The notes: generated from the letters alone by a model not told the origin. A stretch of 53,359 nt of DNA from Roseibacillus sp. (GCA_022448985.1 JAKVCR010000015.1:1-53359); one strand, 5' to 3'; numbered from the stretch's first letter, positions 6,915-15,934 are shown. Translations and numbers: made by a program.

Positions 6915-9308
6915 ATGATGCGTTACGCGACAATCGCTTTTCTTGCCCTTCTGGGGTTGCTGGGGACACGTGAGACCTTGTCCGCTGACTCCGACTTGGA
7001 GCAGGCCTCCGAACCCGTCCCCGCTACCCTGGATCCCGACGAGACCGGATGGGCCTCGGTGCGTAATTACACCAGCGAGGCATTCGCGGCTGATTTCAAT
7101 ACCCGCAAGGACGATTATATCCTGCTCGACATCGAGGTCGACAACATCAGCGGCAAGGAACGTGTGAGCGGAGTCTGGCAGGAGAACCTTGATGGCCGCC
7201 GGTGGTCCGAGCACCGCAACATGACGAGCAGCCTTTTCAACGAAAGGTGGAACGAATACAACGACGCTGGCTATCGCCTGATCGACCAGGAGAGCTATGT
7301 CCTGGGTGGGGATCGATATTACGCCGGCATCTGGATCGAGAACCTGGAGGAACACGCATGGGCGTCTTACCGCAACCTCACCAGTTCCCAGTTTTCAGAC
7401 TATTTCGAACTCTTCAAGGATACTCATGCTCTCATCGACTTTGAGGCTTACCCCATGGGGGACTCTATTCGCTACGCAGGGGCGTGGGTTGAAAACACGG
7501 GGAACACGGAATGGCTCCTTCGTCGCGACCTGACAGATGCTGAATTCTCGGCAGACTTCTCCGCCTACAAGGAACTATACCGGATCCATGACGTCGAATC
7601 CTACCAGGTTGCGGGCGAACAGCGATATGCGGCCATCTGGATCAGGAACACCAACGGTCGTAAATGGCTCGAGATTCGTGACATGGATGCCAAGGACTAC
7701 CGTAACCGATGGCTCCGCTATCGGGACCTCGGTTATCGCCTGACCGATTTTGAACAATATGAAACCAGCGAGGGCCTCCGTTACGCCGGGGTGTGGCGCC
7801 AGAACAGCGATCGACCGGACTGGGCCCTCCGTGCAACCGTCAATGACCTGGCCGGGACATTTCTCGACACCAACAGCGTCTCGGGCCTCGGGGTTGCCAT
7901 CGTCCACCAGGGAGAGGTCCTGTACAAGCGGGGATTCGGCTACCAGGATGATGATGACACCTGGTACTCGGCCCAGACCTTGAACCGCCTTGCCTCGGTC
8001 AGTAAGGCAGTCGGGGGAGTACTGCTCTACCGCCTCGCTGAACTCAACCAGATAGATCCCCTGGCCGCGACTTCCGACTACGTTCCCGACCTGCCCTCCC
8101 ACCACACCCACACCCTGGCCCAGCTCGCCTCGAATCGGAGCGGAGTCGGCCACTACTCTGAACACGGTCTGGGCAGCCTTTCCACCCAGTATGATACCGC
8201 CCTGGAGGCCTCCGATCTGTTCTGGGATGACCCCCTGACAAGCACCCCGGGCACCGCTTACAAGTACAGCACCCATGGCTACACCCTGCTCGGAGCAGCC
8301 ATTGAAGGGGCCGCCGAGGCTCCCATCGCCGATGTTCTCGACAACCTACTGGGTAGCGGGCTCGGGTTATCCGATCTGCGGGCGGAGGATCGCAGCGTGG
8401 CAAACGAATTCCGTTCCGAGGTATTCAATAACGACAACACGGTAGCCATTGCGGACAATATCAGCTGGAAGCTCCTCGGTGGCGGGATGGAGTGTTCCGT
8501 TGAGGAGATGGCCCTCTTCTGCGAAAAGCTGATGGGAGGGGAGATCCTCTCTCCTGCCGGGCTGGATACCCTCTGGATCCGCCCCGACAACTTGTGGACC
8601 TATGCCATGGGATGGAACAGTCTCATGCTCCGGGATGATCTCAACGTGCCCTGCGTGGTGAAAAGCGGAGCCCAACTGGGCGCCGACACACACGTGCGGC
8701 TTTTCCCCTCTCTTGAACTGGGCATCATCGCTTTCTCCAATACGAAGCAGAATACAAATACCTCCACCCTGACCCGTGACATCGCGAGCGCGATCCTGCC
8801 CACCCTCCCGCCGGTCCTCACCCTGCAACCGATGAGCGGAACCGTCCATGTCGGGGACGCCATCAATCTCATCATCAATGCGGTCAGCAGTGAATCGCTA
8901 AGCTACCAATGGCACAAGGACGGGGTCGAGATCCCTAGCGCCACCAGCCCAACCCTGAACCTCCCGGCCACGAACCGGGGCGCGGCCGGGCTCTATTCGG
9001 TGGTGGTGACCAATTCTGCCGGGCAGGCCATCAGCAGCAATGCCACCATTCGAGTTCTTGCCCCCCTCCTCGTCGAACCCCTCGGAACGCTCCCCGGGGG
9101 AGGGTTTCAGCTCCAGTTTGGTGACCAGGATGGACATCCTCTCGAGGAGGCCGACAAGGATTACTTCACCGCCGAGTGGTCCAGCGACCTTCAAAGCTGG
9201 AGCGCCGTGGAGAATTCCACCCTTACCCTCGTGGAGGGAAAATTTGTCCTCGACGATCCCGAGGCGGCCGGAGTCCCGTATCGCTACTACCGGATTCAGC
9301 AGGATTGA
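6915..9308 (+). CDS. Secreted serine hydrolase: five BTRD-like repeats, beta-lactamase domain, Ig-like domain
   Basis: The product is about 797 residues with a signal peptide (about 1-24). Five tandem repeats of about 46-47 residues follow at roughly 47-92, 98-144, 150-195, 201-246 and 252-297. Each begins W-x-x-x-R-(N/D)-(L/M/Y)-(T/D) and ends in (Y/V)-(A/S)-(G/A)-x-W-x-x-N, the pattern of the bacterial tandem repeat / polyglycine-hydrolase structural repeat. A class C beta-lactamase-type domain covers about 310-635, with the nucleophile motif SVSK (about 362-365), a Tyr motif YST (about 452) and a KSG near 580. An Ig-like domain (SYQWHKDGVEIP) and a C-terminal beta domain complete it. It probably cleaves peptides or esters outside the cell. 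GTG 6912 and ATG 6918 are alternative starts. Confidence 0.85.
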   Translation: MMRYATIAFLALLGLLGTRETLSADSDLEQASEPVPATLDPDETGWASVRNYTSEAFAADFNTRKDDYILLDIEVDNISGKERVSGVWQENLDGRRWSEHRNMTSSLFNERWNEYNDAGYRLIDQESYVLGGDRYYAGIWIENLEEHAWASYRNLTSSQFSDYFELFKDTHALIDFEAYPMGDSIRYAGAWVENTGNTEWLLRRDLTDAEFSADFSAYKELYRIHDVESYQVAGEQRYAAIWIRNTNGRKWLEIRDMDAKDYRNRWLRYRDLGYRLTDFEQYETSEGLRYAGVWRQNSDRPDWALRATVNDLAGTFLDTNSVSGLGVAIVHQGEVLYKRGFGYQDDDDTWYSAQTLNRLASVSKAVGGVLLYRLAELNQIDPLAATSDYVPDLPSHHTHTLAQLASNRSGVGHYSEHGLGSLSTQYDTALEASDLFWDDPLTSTPGTAYKYSTHGYTLLGAAIEGAAEAPIADVLDNLLGSGLGLSDLRAEDRSVANEFRSEVFNNDNTVAIADNISWKLLGGGMECSVEEMALFCEKLMGGEILSPAGLDTLWIRPDNLWTYAMGWNSLMLRDDLNVPCVVKSGAQLGADTHVRLFPSLELGIIAFSNTKQNTNTSTLTRDIASAILPTLPPVLTLQPMSGTVHVGDAINLIINAVSSESLSYQWHKDGVEIPSATSPTLNLPATNRGAAGLYSVVVTNSAGQAISSNATIRVLAPLLVEPLGTLPGGGFQLQFGDQDGHPLEEADKDYFTAEWSSDLQSWSAVENSTLTLVEGKFVLDDPEAAGVPYRYYRIQQD

Positions 9309-9347
9309 TCTCCGGCCCACCTGAAGGCTCCTTCGCGGGTCATCCCG

Positions 9348-11285
9348 TCAGACCGCGGTGCGGTAGTCTCCGTTACGCCGGGTTTTCCCTTCGGCATCCA
9401 TTCGCTCCAGGAGAGGCATCATGACGCGTCGACTGGTGCCGAGGTGCTGACGGAGGTCGCTGGCGGTGGCTTGGCCATGATCCTGAAGGTAGGCGAGAAC
9501 CTGCCCACAGGCCTGCTCGTAGGACGAGGTCAGGATGATCACCTTGTCGCTCAACTCGGTGGCGGCCCCGCTCCGGACAAGGAAGGCGAGGGCTCGCTGG
9601 GAGGAAGACTCGGTAGCGAGTTCGGCCCGGCCCGGGGGATTGAGCGGTTCCTGGCGAAGAGCACTTTCAATACCCTCCGCGGCCCCCCTGATGTCATCGG
9701 CAAGGGTCGGAGTAAATGCCTCTTCCGCGAGAATCGTGCCCCGCTGGGCGACCCCTCGATCGCCGAGATGCTCCACGACAAGATCAAAGAGGTCGGCATG
9801 AGGCAACTTGCCCAGGAGGCTTTGCCGGAGATCATCCAGGGGGAGGCCGGGCAGATCAGGGTTTGTCTTGTGAAAGGCGCCCACCAGGTTGGCAGCACGG
9901 GCGAGCAACTCATCCCACCAGGAAGCGGCCACAAGATGATGCCCTATCTCACGGGCGACCCCTCCCGCGAGGAGTTCCTGCACCGCCACTCCGACTTCCT
10001 CGTCCGAGAACTTCAACCGCAGCTTCATACCGGACAGCTCAACCAGCGAGTCGCGCTCGAGAGCCGAAGTCAGGAGAACGGTGAGATCACCTGGCGACTC
10101 GGCTCTCTGCCGTAGGAATCGCACCTGCTCCTCGTTGCGCAGTCTCCGCCGACTGGCATCGGCATCGAGAACCATCCCTCCGCCAACGGTGGCCTCTCCC
10201 GACCAGTCCCGGAGGACGACATGATCTCCCACCATCATGAAACGTGGTTCATCAAGGCGCAGCTGTGCCAGCATGGTCTGCCCGGGGGAGATGCTCCTCC
10301 CCTCGATAAAATGGATGCGCGCGCCGGTCGATCCTGAGCCATGATGCACACGCACCCGACGCCCGGACGGGAGATCCCGACGGGTGGCAAGCTGGCCTGG
10401 AATCTCGCGACTCAGGCGCTGCATGCTGATGTTGATGGTGTCCGCAGGTGATCCTGCCTTGGTACTGGTCAGGAGGGTGCCTCGACGTACTCCCAGGCGG
10501 TCCCGGGTGGAAACCTGCAATTCGGGGACGTTCAGGGCGGCTCGCATGCCCGGTTGAGCAGCCTCGACCGACTGGCTGTGATTCTGGATAGCCCGGACGT
10601 GAGCACTCAGGCCATCGGGTTGCAGAAGAAGCGAATCCCCGACCTGGAGAACACCACCGGAGAGGGTGCCGGTCACTACGGTTCCAATCCCTTTCACTGA
10701 GAAGGCCCGGTCCACCGGCAGGAGAGGCTTGCCGAAATCAGCCACGGGTGGAGCAGCGCTCAACTGGCTGCACAATGCCTCCCGCAATTCAGAGATACCC
10801 TCGCCCGTAATGGAAGAGACCGGAACGATGGGGGACTTCTCCAGGATAGTGCCCTGGAGGCTGTCCCTGACAAACTCAAGGGAGAATTCAAGATCCTCCG
10901 CAAGGTCCGACTTCGTGAGGGCCACCACGCAACGCTCAATACCAAGGAACGTCAGAATATGCAGGTGCTCCTCTGACTGCGGCATCCAACCATCGTCAGC
11001 GGCCACCACGAAAAGGGCGAGATCCATGCCTCCGACTCCCGCCACCATATTATTGACGAAGTCGGCGTGACCCGGAACGTCCACGATCCCCAGTTCAAAC
11101 CTGCGACCTTCCTCAGATTGATCCTCCAGGGTCAGGTGAGCAAAGCCCAGTTCGATGGTAACCCCGCGTCGCTGCTCCTCGGGAAGACGATCCGGATCGG
11201 TTCCGGTCAGGGCCTGGACAAGGGACGATTTTCCGTGGTCGATATGACCAGCGGTTCCGAGGATATAGTGCCGCTCGTCACCCAT
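9348..11285 (-). CDS. selB: Selenocysteine-specific elongation factor SelB
   Basis: The 645-residue protein is SelB, the GTPase that brings selenocysteyl-tRNA(Sec) to UGA codons followed by a SECIS hairpin. The G domain shows GHIDHGKS (13-20), the switch region RRGVTIELGFA (39-50), DVPGHADF (69-76) and TKSD (124-127). It is followed by EF-Tu-like domains 2 and 3 and then by C-terminal winged-helix repeats, ending in SRRVMMPLLERMD and KTRRNGDYR, the SECIS-binding end. The RGVTIELGFA wording separates SelB from EF-Tu and IF-2. ATG 11291 is a close alternative start. The gene overlaps an IF-1-like gene by 8 bp. selA, selC and selD are not in the window, but a likely Sec-containing gene is (40155-41273). 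Confidence 0.96.
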   Translation of the reverse strand: MGDERHYILGTAGHIDHGKSSLVQALTGTDPDRLPEEQRRGVTIELGFAHLTLEDQSEEGRRFELGIVDVPGHADFVNNMVAGVGGMDLALFVVAADDGWMPQSEEHLHILTFLGIERCVVALTKSDLAEDLEFSLEFVRDSLQGTILEKSPIVPVSSITGEGISELREALCSQLSAAPPVADFGKPLLPVDRAFSVKGIGTVVTGTLSGGVLQVGDSLLLQPDGLSAHVRAIQNHSQSVEAAQPGMRAALNVPELQVSTRDRLGVRRGTLLTSTKAGSPADTINISMQRLSREIPGQLATRRDLPSGRRVRVHHGSGSTGARIHFIEGRSISPGQTMLAQLRLDEPRFMMVGDHVVLRDWSGEATVGGGMVLDADASRRRLRNEEQVRFLRQRAESPGDLTVLLTSALERDSLVELSGMKLRLKFSDEEVGVAVQELLAGGVAREIGHHLVAASWWDELLARAANLVGAFHKTNPDLPGLPLDDLRQSLLGKLPHADLFDLVVEHLGDRGVAQRGTILAEEAFTPTLADDIRGAAEGIESALRQEPLNPPGRAELATESSSQRALAFLVRSGAATELSDKVIILTSSYEQACGQVLAYLQDHGQATASDLRQHLGTSRRVMMPLLERMDAEGKTRRNGDYRTAV

Positions 11286-11505
11286 CGGCATTGTCGGCAC
11301 AGCCCACGATCCGGGCTTTTTCGAAGTCAAAGGGCGTCATTTCCAAATTAACACGGATGCTGGAGGCCAGTTCCTCTGCGAGTCCCGCAAGACGCCCGGG
11401 GAGATGCCCGATTACCAGTTTGCCGTTGGGCAGTTCCACACGAAAGACGCGATTGGAGAGGATTTCGCGGATGACTCCGGTGGTCATAATAGGAAGCTCA
11501 GACAT
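11278..11505 (-). CDS. Divergent IF-1-like (S1/OB-fold) protein coupled to selB
   Basis: The 75-residue product reads as a translation initiation factor IF-1 homologue. It has the pattern G-V-I-R-E-I-L, FRVELPNGKLVIGHLPGR and VNLEMTPFDFEKARIVG, matching the family's FRVEL-NG-V-AH-GK and VEL-PYD--RI segments in order and spacing. Differences from housekeeping IF-1 include HLPGR instead of H-(I/V)-SGK, loss of the Gly-Asp before the VEL strand, and an acidic tail. Its stop codon overlaps the selB ATG (ATGGGTGA, 8 bp), so the two proteins are probably made together. It could be the only IF-1 of the genome or, more likely from the divergence, a paralogue serving Sec decoding; the second view is inference. 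Confidence 0.75.
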   Translation of the reverse strand: MSELPIMTTGVIREILSNRVFRVELPNGKLVIGHLPGRLAGLAEELASSIRVNLEMTPFDFEKARIVGCADNADG

Positions 11506-11925
11506 AGGCGGGCGGGAAGGCAGCATGGAACCCAGGTGAGTGGACTGCAACCGCTTTAGACTGCCCACCAGCAACATGAACCCGCTCCCTGAGGAAGATC
11601 GATTAATCACTGTGCCGGGGAGATCTGGGCGATTAGTCGGGAGGCCCTCACAGATCAACGAATTCCCTCTCCAGAGGAGCATGGCCGGGAAGGGAGGCTT
11701 AAAAAATCAACTACCAGAATCGGACCGGAGATGACCTCCATCCGCCCGTTTCAACGCCCATTGCTTGATTCATGCCTTGAAAACCAATGAATTGAGCTCT
11801 CCTCACGCCATTTTTGCTCTGTTAGATTGTGCCGCCCCATGGCTTGACTCCTCGAAAAGCTGAAGCATGATGTGAGCAACACGAAATGCGGGTTTTCCCG
11901 CCGTTCCGTGGATCTCCGTTTAGCC
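11506..11925. other. Intergenic region between the IF-1-like/selB pair and a lipoprotein gene
   Basis: This 420-bp divergent spacer must hold the promoters of the selB operon (minus strand) and of the small lipoprotein gene (plus strand). I looked for a selenocysteine tRNA (about 95 nt, TCA anticodon, GGTTCGA T-loop) and see none. A short plus-strand frame at 11540-11734 has no protein-like features. A weak dyad ATTCAT-N13-ATGAAT lies at 11768-11792. Nothing else is supported. Confidence 0.5.
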
Positions 11926-12324
11926 ATGAAAACAAAGCATCTTTTCCTTCCCCTGGCTCTCATTGCCATGGTCTTGAGCTCCTGCTACTATCCTTATCCG
12001 CCAAATCCTAATGGTCCACGTGGATACCCGGATCCGGCTGGAGGCTCTGATCTTACAGCCGGAGACCAGGAAGACATTCGCGAAGCACGTGATCGGGCAC
12101 GGGAAGGGGAGGCTAATGGCAATCCTTCGACCGAACCCCAGGATCCAGCAACCAATCCACCGGCACGAAAGGACTATCGCGTGGCGGTTCCGATCCCGGG
12201 CAAGGAGGGATTCGTTTTCAATCCCTTCACTAATGATCCAGTTGATGTCAGGGCCATCCCCCCGGGAACCCTGGTACGCGATCCAAACGATCCGGATCCC
12301 GATCATAAGTTCCGAGTGCCCTGA
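11926..12324 (+). CDS. Small lipoprotein, unknown function
   Basis: The 132-residue product begins MKTKHLFLPLALIAMVLSSC, a lipoprotein signal peptide with lipobox VLSSC, so Cys20 should be acylated. The N-terminal mature part is rich in Tyr, Pro, Asn and Gly (YYPYPPNPNGPRGYPDP). An acidic helix (QEDIREARDRAREGEANG) follows, and then a compact C-terminal motif with KEGFVFNPFTNDPVDVRAIPPGTLVRDP. Short lipoproteins with the last motif (FNPFTNxxVDVRGIPxGTxVxDP) recur in Verrucomicrobia as far as I recall, with no known role. The ATG at 11926 was chosen because the upstream start at 11872 would mask the signal peptide. Confidence 0.75.
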   Translation: MKTKHLFLPLALIAMVLSSCYYPYPPNPNGPRGYPDPAGGSDLTAGDQEDIREARDRAREGEANGNPSTEPQDPATNPPARKDYRVAVPIPGKEGFVFNPFTNDPVDVRAIPPGTLVRDPNDPDPDHKFRVP

Positions 12325-12406
12325 GCCTGCTGCCATCCGCTCCCGGGGTGCGGCCACTCACTAGGCCTTGTCAGAAGGCTCTGGCCTTGTTTTGCTCAAC
12401 ACTCGT

Positions 12407-13267
12407 GTGACTGAGTTTCGCCGTATTGCTGTCCTGGGACCCGGCGTGCTGGGTGGTTCGGTGGCATTGGCTGTCACTAAGCGCCACGCGGAAAGTTCAG
12501 TTGCCCTCTGGGGACGTAATCCCGAACGGGTGGCAGAAATCCGGGCCACCGGTTTCGAACAGGCTACCGACGACCTCGCACATGCAGTCCAGGACGCGGA
12601 ATTAATCATTCTCGCCGTTCCGGTCGGGGCTCTGAGAGCCCTGGGCGGAAAACTGGTGGAAATCGGCCTGAGCCCGGGGACCTGTATTACTGACGTTGGC
12701 AGCGTCAAGGCAAGCCCCCATGAATCCCTCGGCAAATTCATGCAGCAACATGGCATCTGCTTTATCGGAAGCCATCCCATGGCCGGATCCGAGCGCACTG
12801 GTTTCGCAGCCGCAGATGCCGATCTCTTCGTGGACGCCCCCTGCATCCTTACAAACGATAATCAACAACCATTGGAGCAACTGGATCGCCTGGGAGCGTT
12901 CTGGACGGGACTGGGAGCGCGATCGGCCGTCATGAGTGCCAGTGAACATGATCGCCTGGTGGCCCGTATCAGTCATTTGCCACATATCCTCTCCTCCGTT
13001 TGTGCCCTGATTGCTCTCCGGAATCAGGAAGACGGACGCTTTGCTGGCCAGGGATTACGCGATACCAGCAGGGTTGCAGCAGGTGATCCCGCGATGTGGG
13101 CAGAAATTCTCCTTGAGAATAGGGATCAAATTGCAGAACCCCTCCGAGAGGGCGCCTCGGTTCTCAGCGACCTCGCCAATTCCCTGGCAGCAGGAGATGC
13201 AGAAGCGATCCTGAGGATCCTCGAAGAAGGACAGACCCGACGCCACACCCTCGACGAGACAGAGTGA
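12407..13267 (+). CDS. tyrA: Prephenate dehydrogenase
   Basis: The 286-residue enzyme converts prephenate to 4-hydroxyphenylpyruvate with NAD in tyrosine synthesis. An N-terminal Rossmann motif VLGPGVLGGSVALAV (about residues 7-21) and the conserved blocks DVGSVKAS, FIGSHPMAGSERTG and HDRLVARISHLPH match the family in order. The C-terminal helical dimerisation domain ends with the GAS-VLSDL region. There is no ACT or chorismate mutase domain, so it is the monofunctional type. The start is taken as GTG 12407 (V-T-E-F-R-R-I), because upstream residues from TTG 12368 do not align with the family. Its TGA overlaps the aroA ATG by one base, so the two are co-translated. Confidence 0.93.
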   Translation: MTEFRRIAVLGPGVLGGSVALAVTKRHAESSVALWGRNPERVAEIRATGFEQATDDLAHAVQDAELIILAVPVGALRALGGKLVEIGLSPGTCITDVGSVKASPHESLGKFMQQHGICFIGSHPMAGSERTGFAAADADLFVDAPCILTNDNQQPLEQLDRLGAFWTGLGARSAVMSASEHDRLVARISHLPHILSSVCALIALRNQEDGRFAGQGLRDTSRVAAGDPAMWAEILLENRDQIAEPLREGASVLSDLANSLAAGDAEAILRILEEGQTRRHTLDETE

Positions 13268-14586
13268 TGAGTGATCTCAACTCATTGAAAGTAAGATCGA
13301 TAGGGGAGTTCTCGGCCGAACTCAAGATGCCTGGAGACAAGAGTATTTCTCATCGCGCCGCCATTATCGCAGGCCTCTCCAATGGCCCCTGCCACATTCG
13401 CAATTATCTCCCCAGCGAAGATTGCCTGAACACCCTGCGTGCAATGGAGAGTCTCGGTGTAAATTGCGACTACCTCGCGAGCAATGACTACGGACCAACT
13501 GAAGTGGTTGTCCACGGCAAGGGAATGCGACTCACTGCTCCGGGCGAACCCATCGATTGCGGAAATTCCGGCACCGGAATGCGACTCCTCGCAGGGGTCT
13601 TGGCCGGACAGGAATTCGAAAGCACCCTCACCGGTGACGAATCACTCTCTTCTCGCCCCATGGGACGCATCATGCGTCCGCTTGAGTCCATGGGCGCGCG
13701 TATCGTCGGGAAGGGGGAGGACGAAGGCTGCGCTCCTCTGCTCTTTCACGGAGGAAACCTTGTCCCAATTCATTACGTCATGCCAATGGCGAGCGCACAG
13801 GTAAAGAGCGCGGTCCTCCTCGCCGCTCTTTTCGCCCCGGGGAAAACCACCGTGGAGCAACCGGCCCAGACCAGGGATCATACCGAGCGCATGCTTGCCC
13901 AGTTCCAGGTCCGCAGTATCTGCAATGGGAATGAAATCACCATTGACGGGGGACAGGTTCCAGTCGCCATCGACATCGATATTCCCGGTGATATTTCCAG
14001 TGCGGCCTTCTGGATTGTAGCGACCGCAGCCAAGCGGAATTCAAATCTTCTTATTCAAAATGTAGGATTGAATCCTACTCGCACGGCTCTTCTTGGGGTC
14101 CTGCAGCGCATGGGCGCCACGATCAGGAATACGGTGCACTCTCCAGATGAAATGGGAGAACCTGTGGGCAACCTGAAAGTGCAGGGCGGGGAACTCTGCG
14201 GGACCGAGATCCGGGAAGACGAGATTCCTAATCTCATTGACGAAATACCTGTTCTTGCGGTGGCAGGGGCCCTAGCGCGCGGGAAAATGACAATCCGCAA
14301 TGCATCCGAATTACGCGTCAAGGAAAGTGACCGGATTACGACGGTGGTCGATAACCTCCGAGCCATGGGCGCCGATGTCACCGAGCATGATGACGGCATG
14401 AGCGTGGTCGGTGGCAACCAACTCCATGGCACAACTCTTGACTGTTTTGGTGATCACCGGATTGCGATGGCCTTTGCCATAGCGGGACTCTTCGCAGAAG
14501 GAGAAACCGTTATTCGAAACACTGAGTGCATAGCCACATCCTATCCGGGTTTCGGGAAGGACCTGGACCAGATTCGCGGCCAGTAG
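13267..14586 (+). CDS. aroA: 3-phosphoshikimate 1-carboxyvinyltransferase (EPSP synthase)
   Basis: The 439-residue enzyme transfers the enolpyruvyl group of PEP to shikimate 3-phosphate, the sixth step of the shikimate pathway. Conserved blocks appear in order: MPGDKSISHRAAI (Lys and Ser contacts to S3P), DCGNSGTGMRLLAG (the NSGT loop), SSRPMGRI, AQVKSAVLLA, RDHTERML, LRVKESDRI, and DHRIAMAFAIAG near the end. It sits directly after tyrA with a one-base overlap and before cmk with a 15-bp gap, so aromatic amino-acid and pyrimidine nucleotide genes share an operon. The ATG at 13267 follows a GTG at 13264 that could also serve. Confidence 0.97.
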   Translation: MSDLNSLKVRSIGEFSAELKMPGDKSISHRAAIIAGLSNGPCHIRNYLPSEDCLNTLRAMESLGVNCDYLASNDYGPTEVVVHGKGMRLTAPGEPIDCGNSGTGMRLLAGVLAGQEFESTLTGDESLSSRPMGRIMRPLESMGARIVGKGEDEGCAPLLFHGGNLVPIHYVMPMASAQVKSAVLLAALFAPGKTTVEQPAQTRDHTERMLAQFQVRSICNGNEITIDGGQVPVAIDIDIPGDISSAAFWIVATAAKRNSNLLIQNVGLNPTRTALLGVLQRMGATIRNTVHSPDEMGEPVGNLKVQGGELCGTEIREDEIPNLIDEIPVLAVAGALARGKMTIRNASELRVKESDRITTVVDNLRAMGADVTEHDDGMSVVGGNQLHGTTLDCFGDHRIAMAFAIAGLFAEGETVIRNTECIATSYPGFGKDLDQIRGQ

Positions 14587-14601
14587 AGATCGCTCCTCCA
14601 T

Positions 14602-15285
14602 ATGTCCTCACAAACTCCTCCATTTGACGCCATTGCTATCGATGGGCCAGCAGCCTCCGGCAAGAGCACTGTGGCTCGGGTCCTATCTGAGAGACTGAAC
14701 CTTATAATGGTAAATTCGGGTGAAATGTACCGGGCTGTAACCCTGGCTGTATTACAGCATGGGGCGGATCCCCACGATGCCTGCGTAGTGACCAACCTTC
14801 TCAAGGAGATTCAACTGCGCTGTGCGATCAAGGATGGAAGCTCCCGGATCCTTCTCGATGGAATATACCCCGGCAACTCCCTGCGCTCTGATGATGTCAA
14901 CGCCACCGTCTCAGCAGTCGCATCCGTTCCCGAGGTGCGACATCTCCTTGTTTCCCTTCAGCGGGGCCTTCTCCAGCACGGGGACCTTATCATGGAAGGA
15001 CGTGACATTGGATCAGTGGTTTTCCCGGACACTCCCTACAAGATCTATATTGAAGCATCCGAGGAAGTCCGGAGGGAACGTCGCGCGGCTGAGGGGCAGA
15101 TGGATCCGGTGGGGGACCGGGACCGGCAGGATAGCGCTCGGAAAACATCCCCTCTGGTGGTGCCGGAGGGAGCGGAGGTGATTGACAGCTCCCAGATGAT
15201 CATCGAGGAGGTAGTAGAAGCCACGATCGAGGCCCTCCGTGCCCGGGGTTGGTTTGACCGGGAGCAAGAAACCCATATCCCATGA
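14602..15285 (+). CDS. cmk: Cytidylate kinase
   Basis: The 227-residue kinase phosphorylates CMP and dCMP with ATP. The P-loop AIDGPAASGKST lies near residues 11-22. The CMP-binding segment NSGEMYRAVTLAVL and the (M/V)EGRDIGSVVFPD motif follow, and the lid region EVRRERRAAEG is present. Its length equals the usual 220-230. It follows aroA by 15 bp and overlaps plsC by four bases (ATGA), so it is part of the tyrA-aroA-cmk-plsC operon. The usual downstream rpsA of many bacteria is replaced here by plsC. Confidence 0.96.
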   Translation: MSSQTPPFDAIAIDGPAASGKSTVARVLSERLNLIMVNSGEMYRAVTLAVLQHGADPHDACVVTNLLKEIQLRCAIKDGSSRILLDGIYPGNSLRSDDVNATVSAVASVPEVRHLLVSLQRGLLQHGDLIMEGRDIGSVVFPDTPYKIYIEASEEVRRERRAAEGQMDPVGDRDRQDSARKTSPLVVPEGAEVIDSSQMIIEEVVEATIEALRARGWFDREQETHIP

Positions 15286-15893
15286 GAACGCTTTACTGGA
15301 TCGCCCGCGCCCTGGCCCGCACGGTGTTCAGTTCAACCGTGGGGGATATTGAAATCCTGAATCGCGGCAAACGCATTCACCGGGGCGGGGCTATCGTGGC
15401 AGCCAATCACACAAGTTATCTCGATCCGCCCATCGTGGCCTGCGCCTATAATTCTCCAGTTTCCTTTCTCGCGCGAAAATCCCTCTTCCAGAGGTTCGGT
15501 GCATGGCTCTATCCACGGCTCAACGCCTTTCCGATCGATCGTGACCACGCCGATCTCCAGAGCATGAAGTCCATCCTGAGAAAATTGAAAAACGGTGAAC
15601 GTGTGCTCATGTTCCCGGAAGGGACACGCAGCCCAGATGGCCAACTACAGGAGGCCAAGGCCGGTATCGGCATGCTGGTGGCCAAAAGCGGTGTCCCGGT
15701 GCAGCCAGTCCGAATTTTTGGCTCGTACGAATCGTGGCCCAGGGGAGGAAAATATCGACCCCATCGTATTCAGGTTGTCATCGGTGATCCAGTCAAGTTC
15801 GACCCGGCTGATCTCAAGGACCGATCACGGGAAGCCTACCAGCGCATCGCGGACCAGCTTATGGCTGCCATTGCGGAGCTCGAAGTGAAATAA
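15282..15893 (+). CDS. plsC: 1-acyl-sn-glycerol-3-phosphate acyltransferase
   Basis: This 203-residue membrane-associated enzyme acylates lysophosphatidic acid to phosphatidic acid in phospholipid synthesis. The catalytic HX4D motif NHTSYLDP is near residue 42. FPEGTRSPDG (about 111-120) is the glycerol-phosphate-binding block, and PVQPVRI is the third conserved block. It lacks a long N-terminal membrane domain, having only a short amphipathic start (MRTLYWIARALARTVF). The ATG overlaps the cmk stop by four bases. A cmk-plsC order is also known in Firmicutes and several Gram-negative groups. Other acyl chains or acceptors cannot be excluded. Confidence 0.92.
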   Translation: MRTLYWIARALARTVFSSTVGDIEILNRGKRIHRGGAIVAANHTSYLDPPIVACAYNSPVSFLARKSLFQRFGAWLYPRLNAFPIDRDHADLQSMKSILRKLKNGERVLMFPEGTRSPDGQLQEAKAGIGMLVAKSGVPVQPVRIFGSYESWPRGGKYRPHRIQVVIGDPVKFDPADLKDRSREAYQRIADQLMAAIAELEVK

Positions 15894-15934
15894 CCTGCCT
15901 GTGACACCAGGAACCATCCCACCCCGGGAATGAA

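Noticed and set aside
11506..11925. A selenocysteine tRNA beside selB
   Set aside because: No GGTTCGA T-loop, long variable arm or TCA anticodon arm could be found on either strand here or elsewhere in the window.
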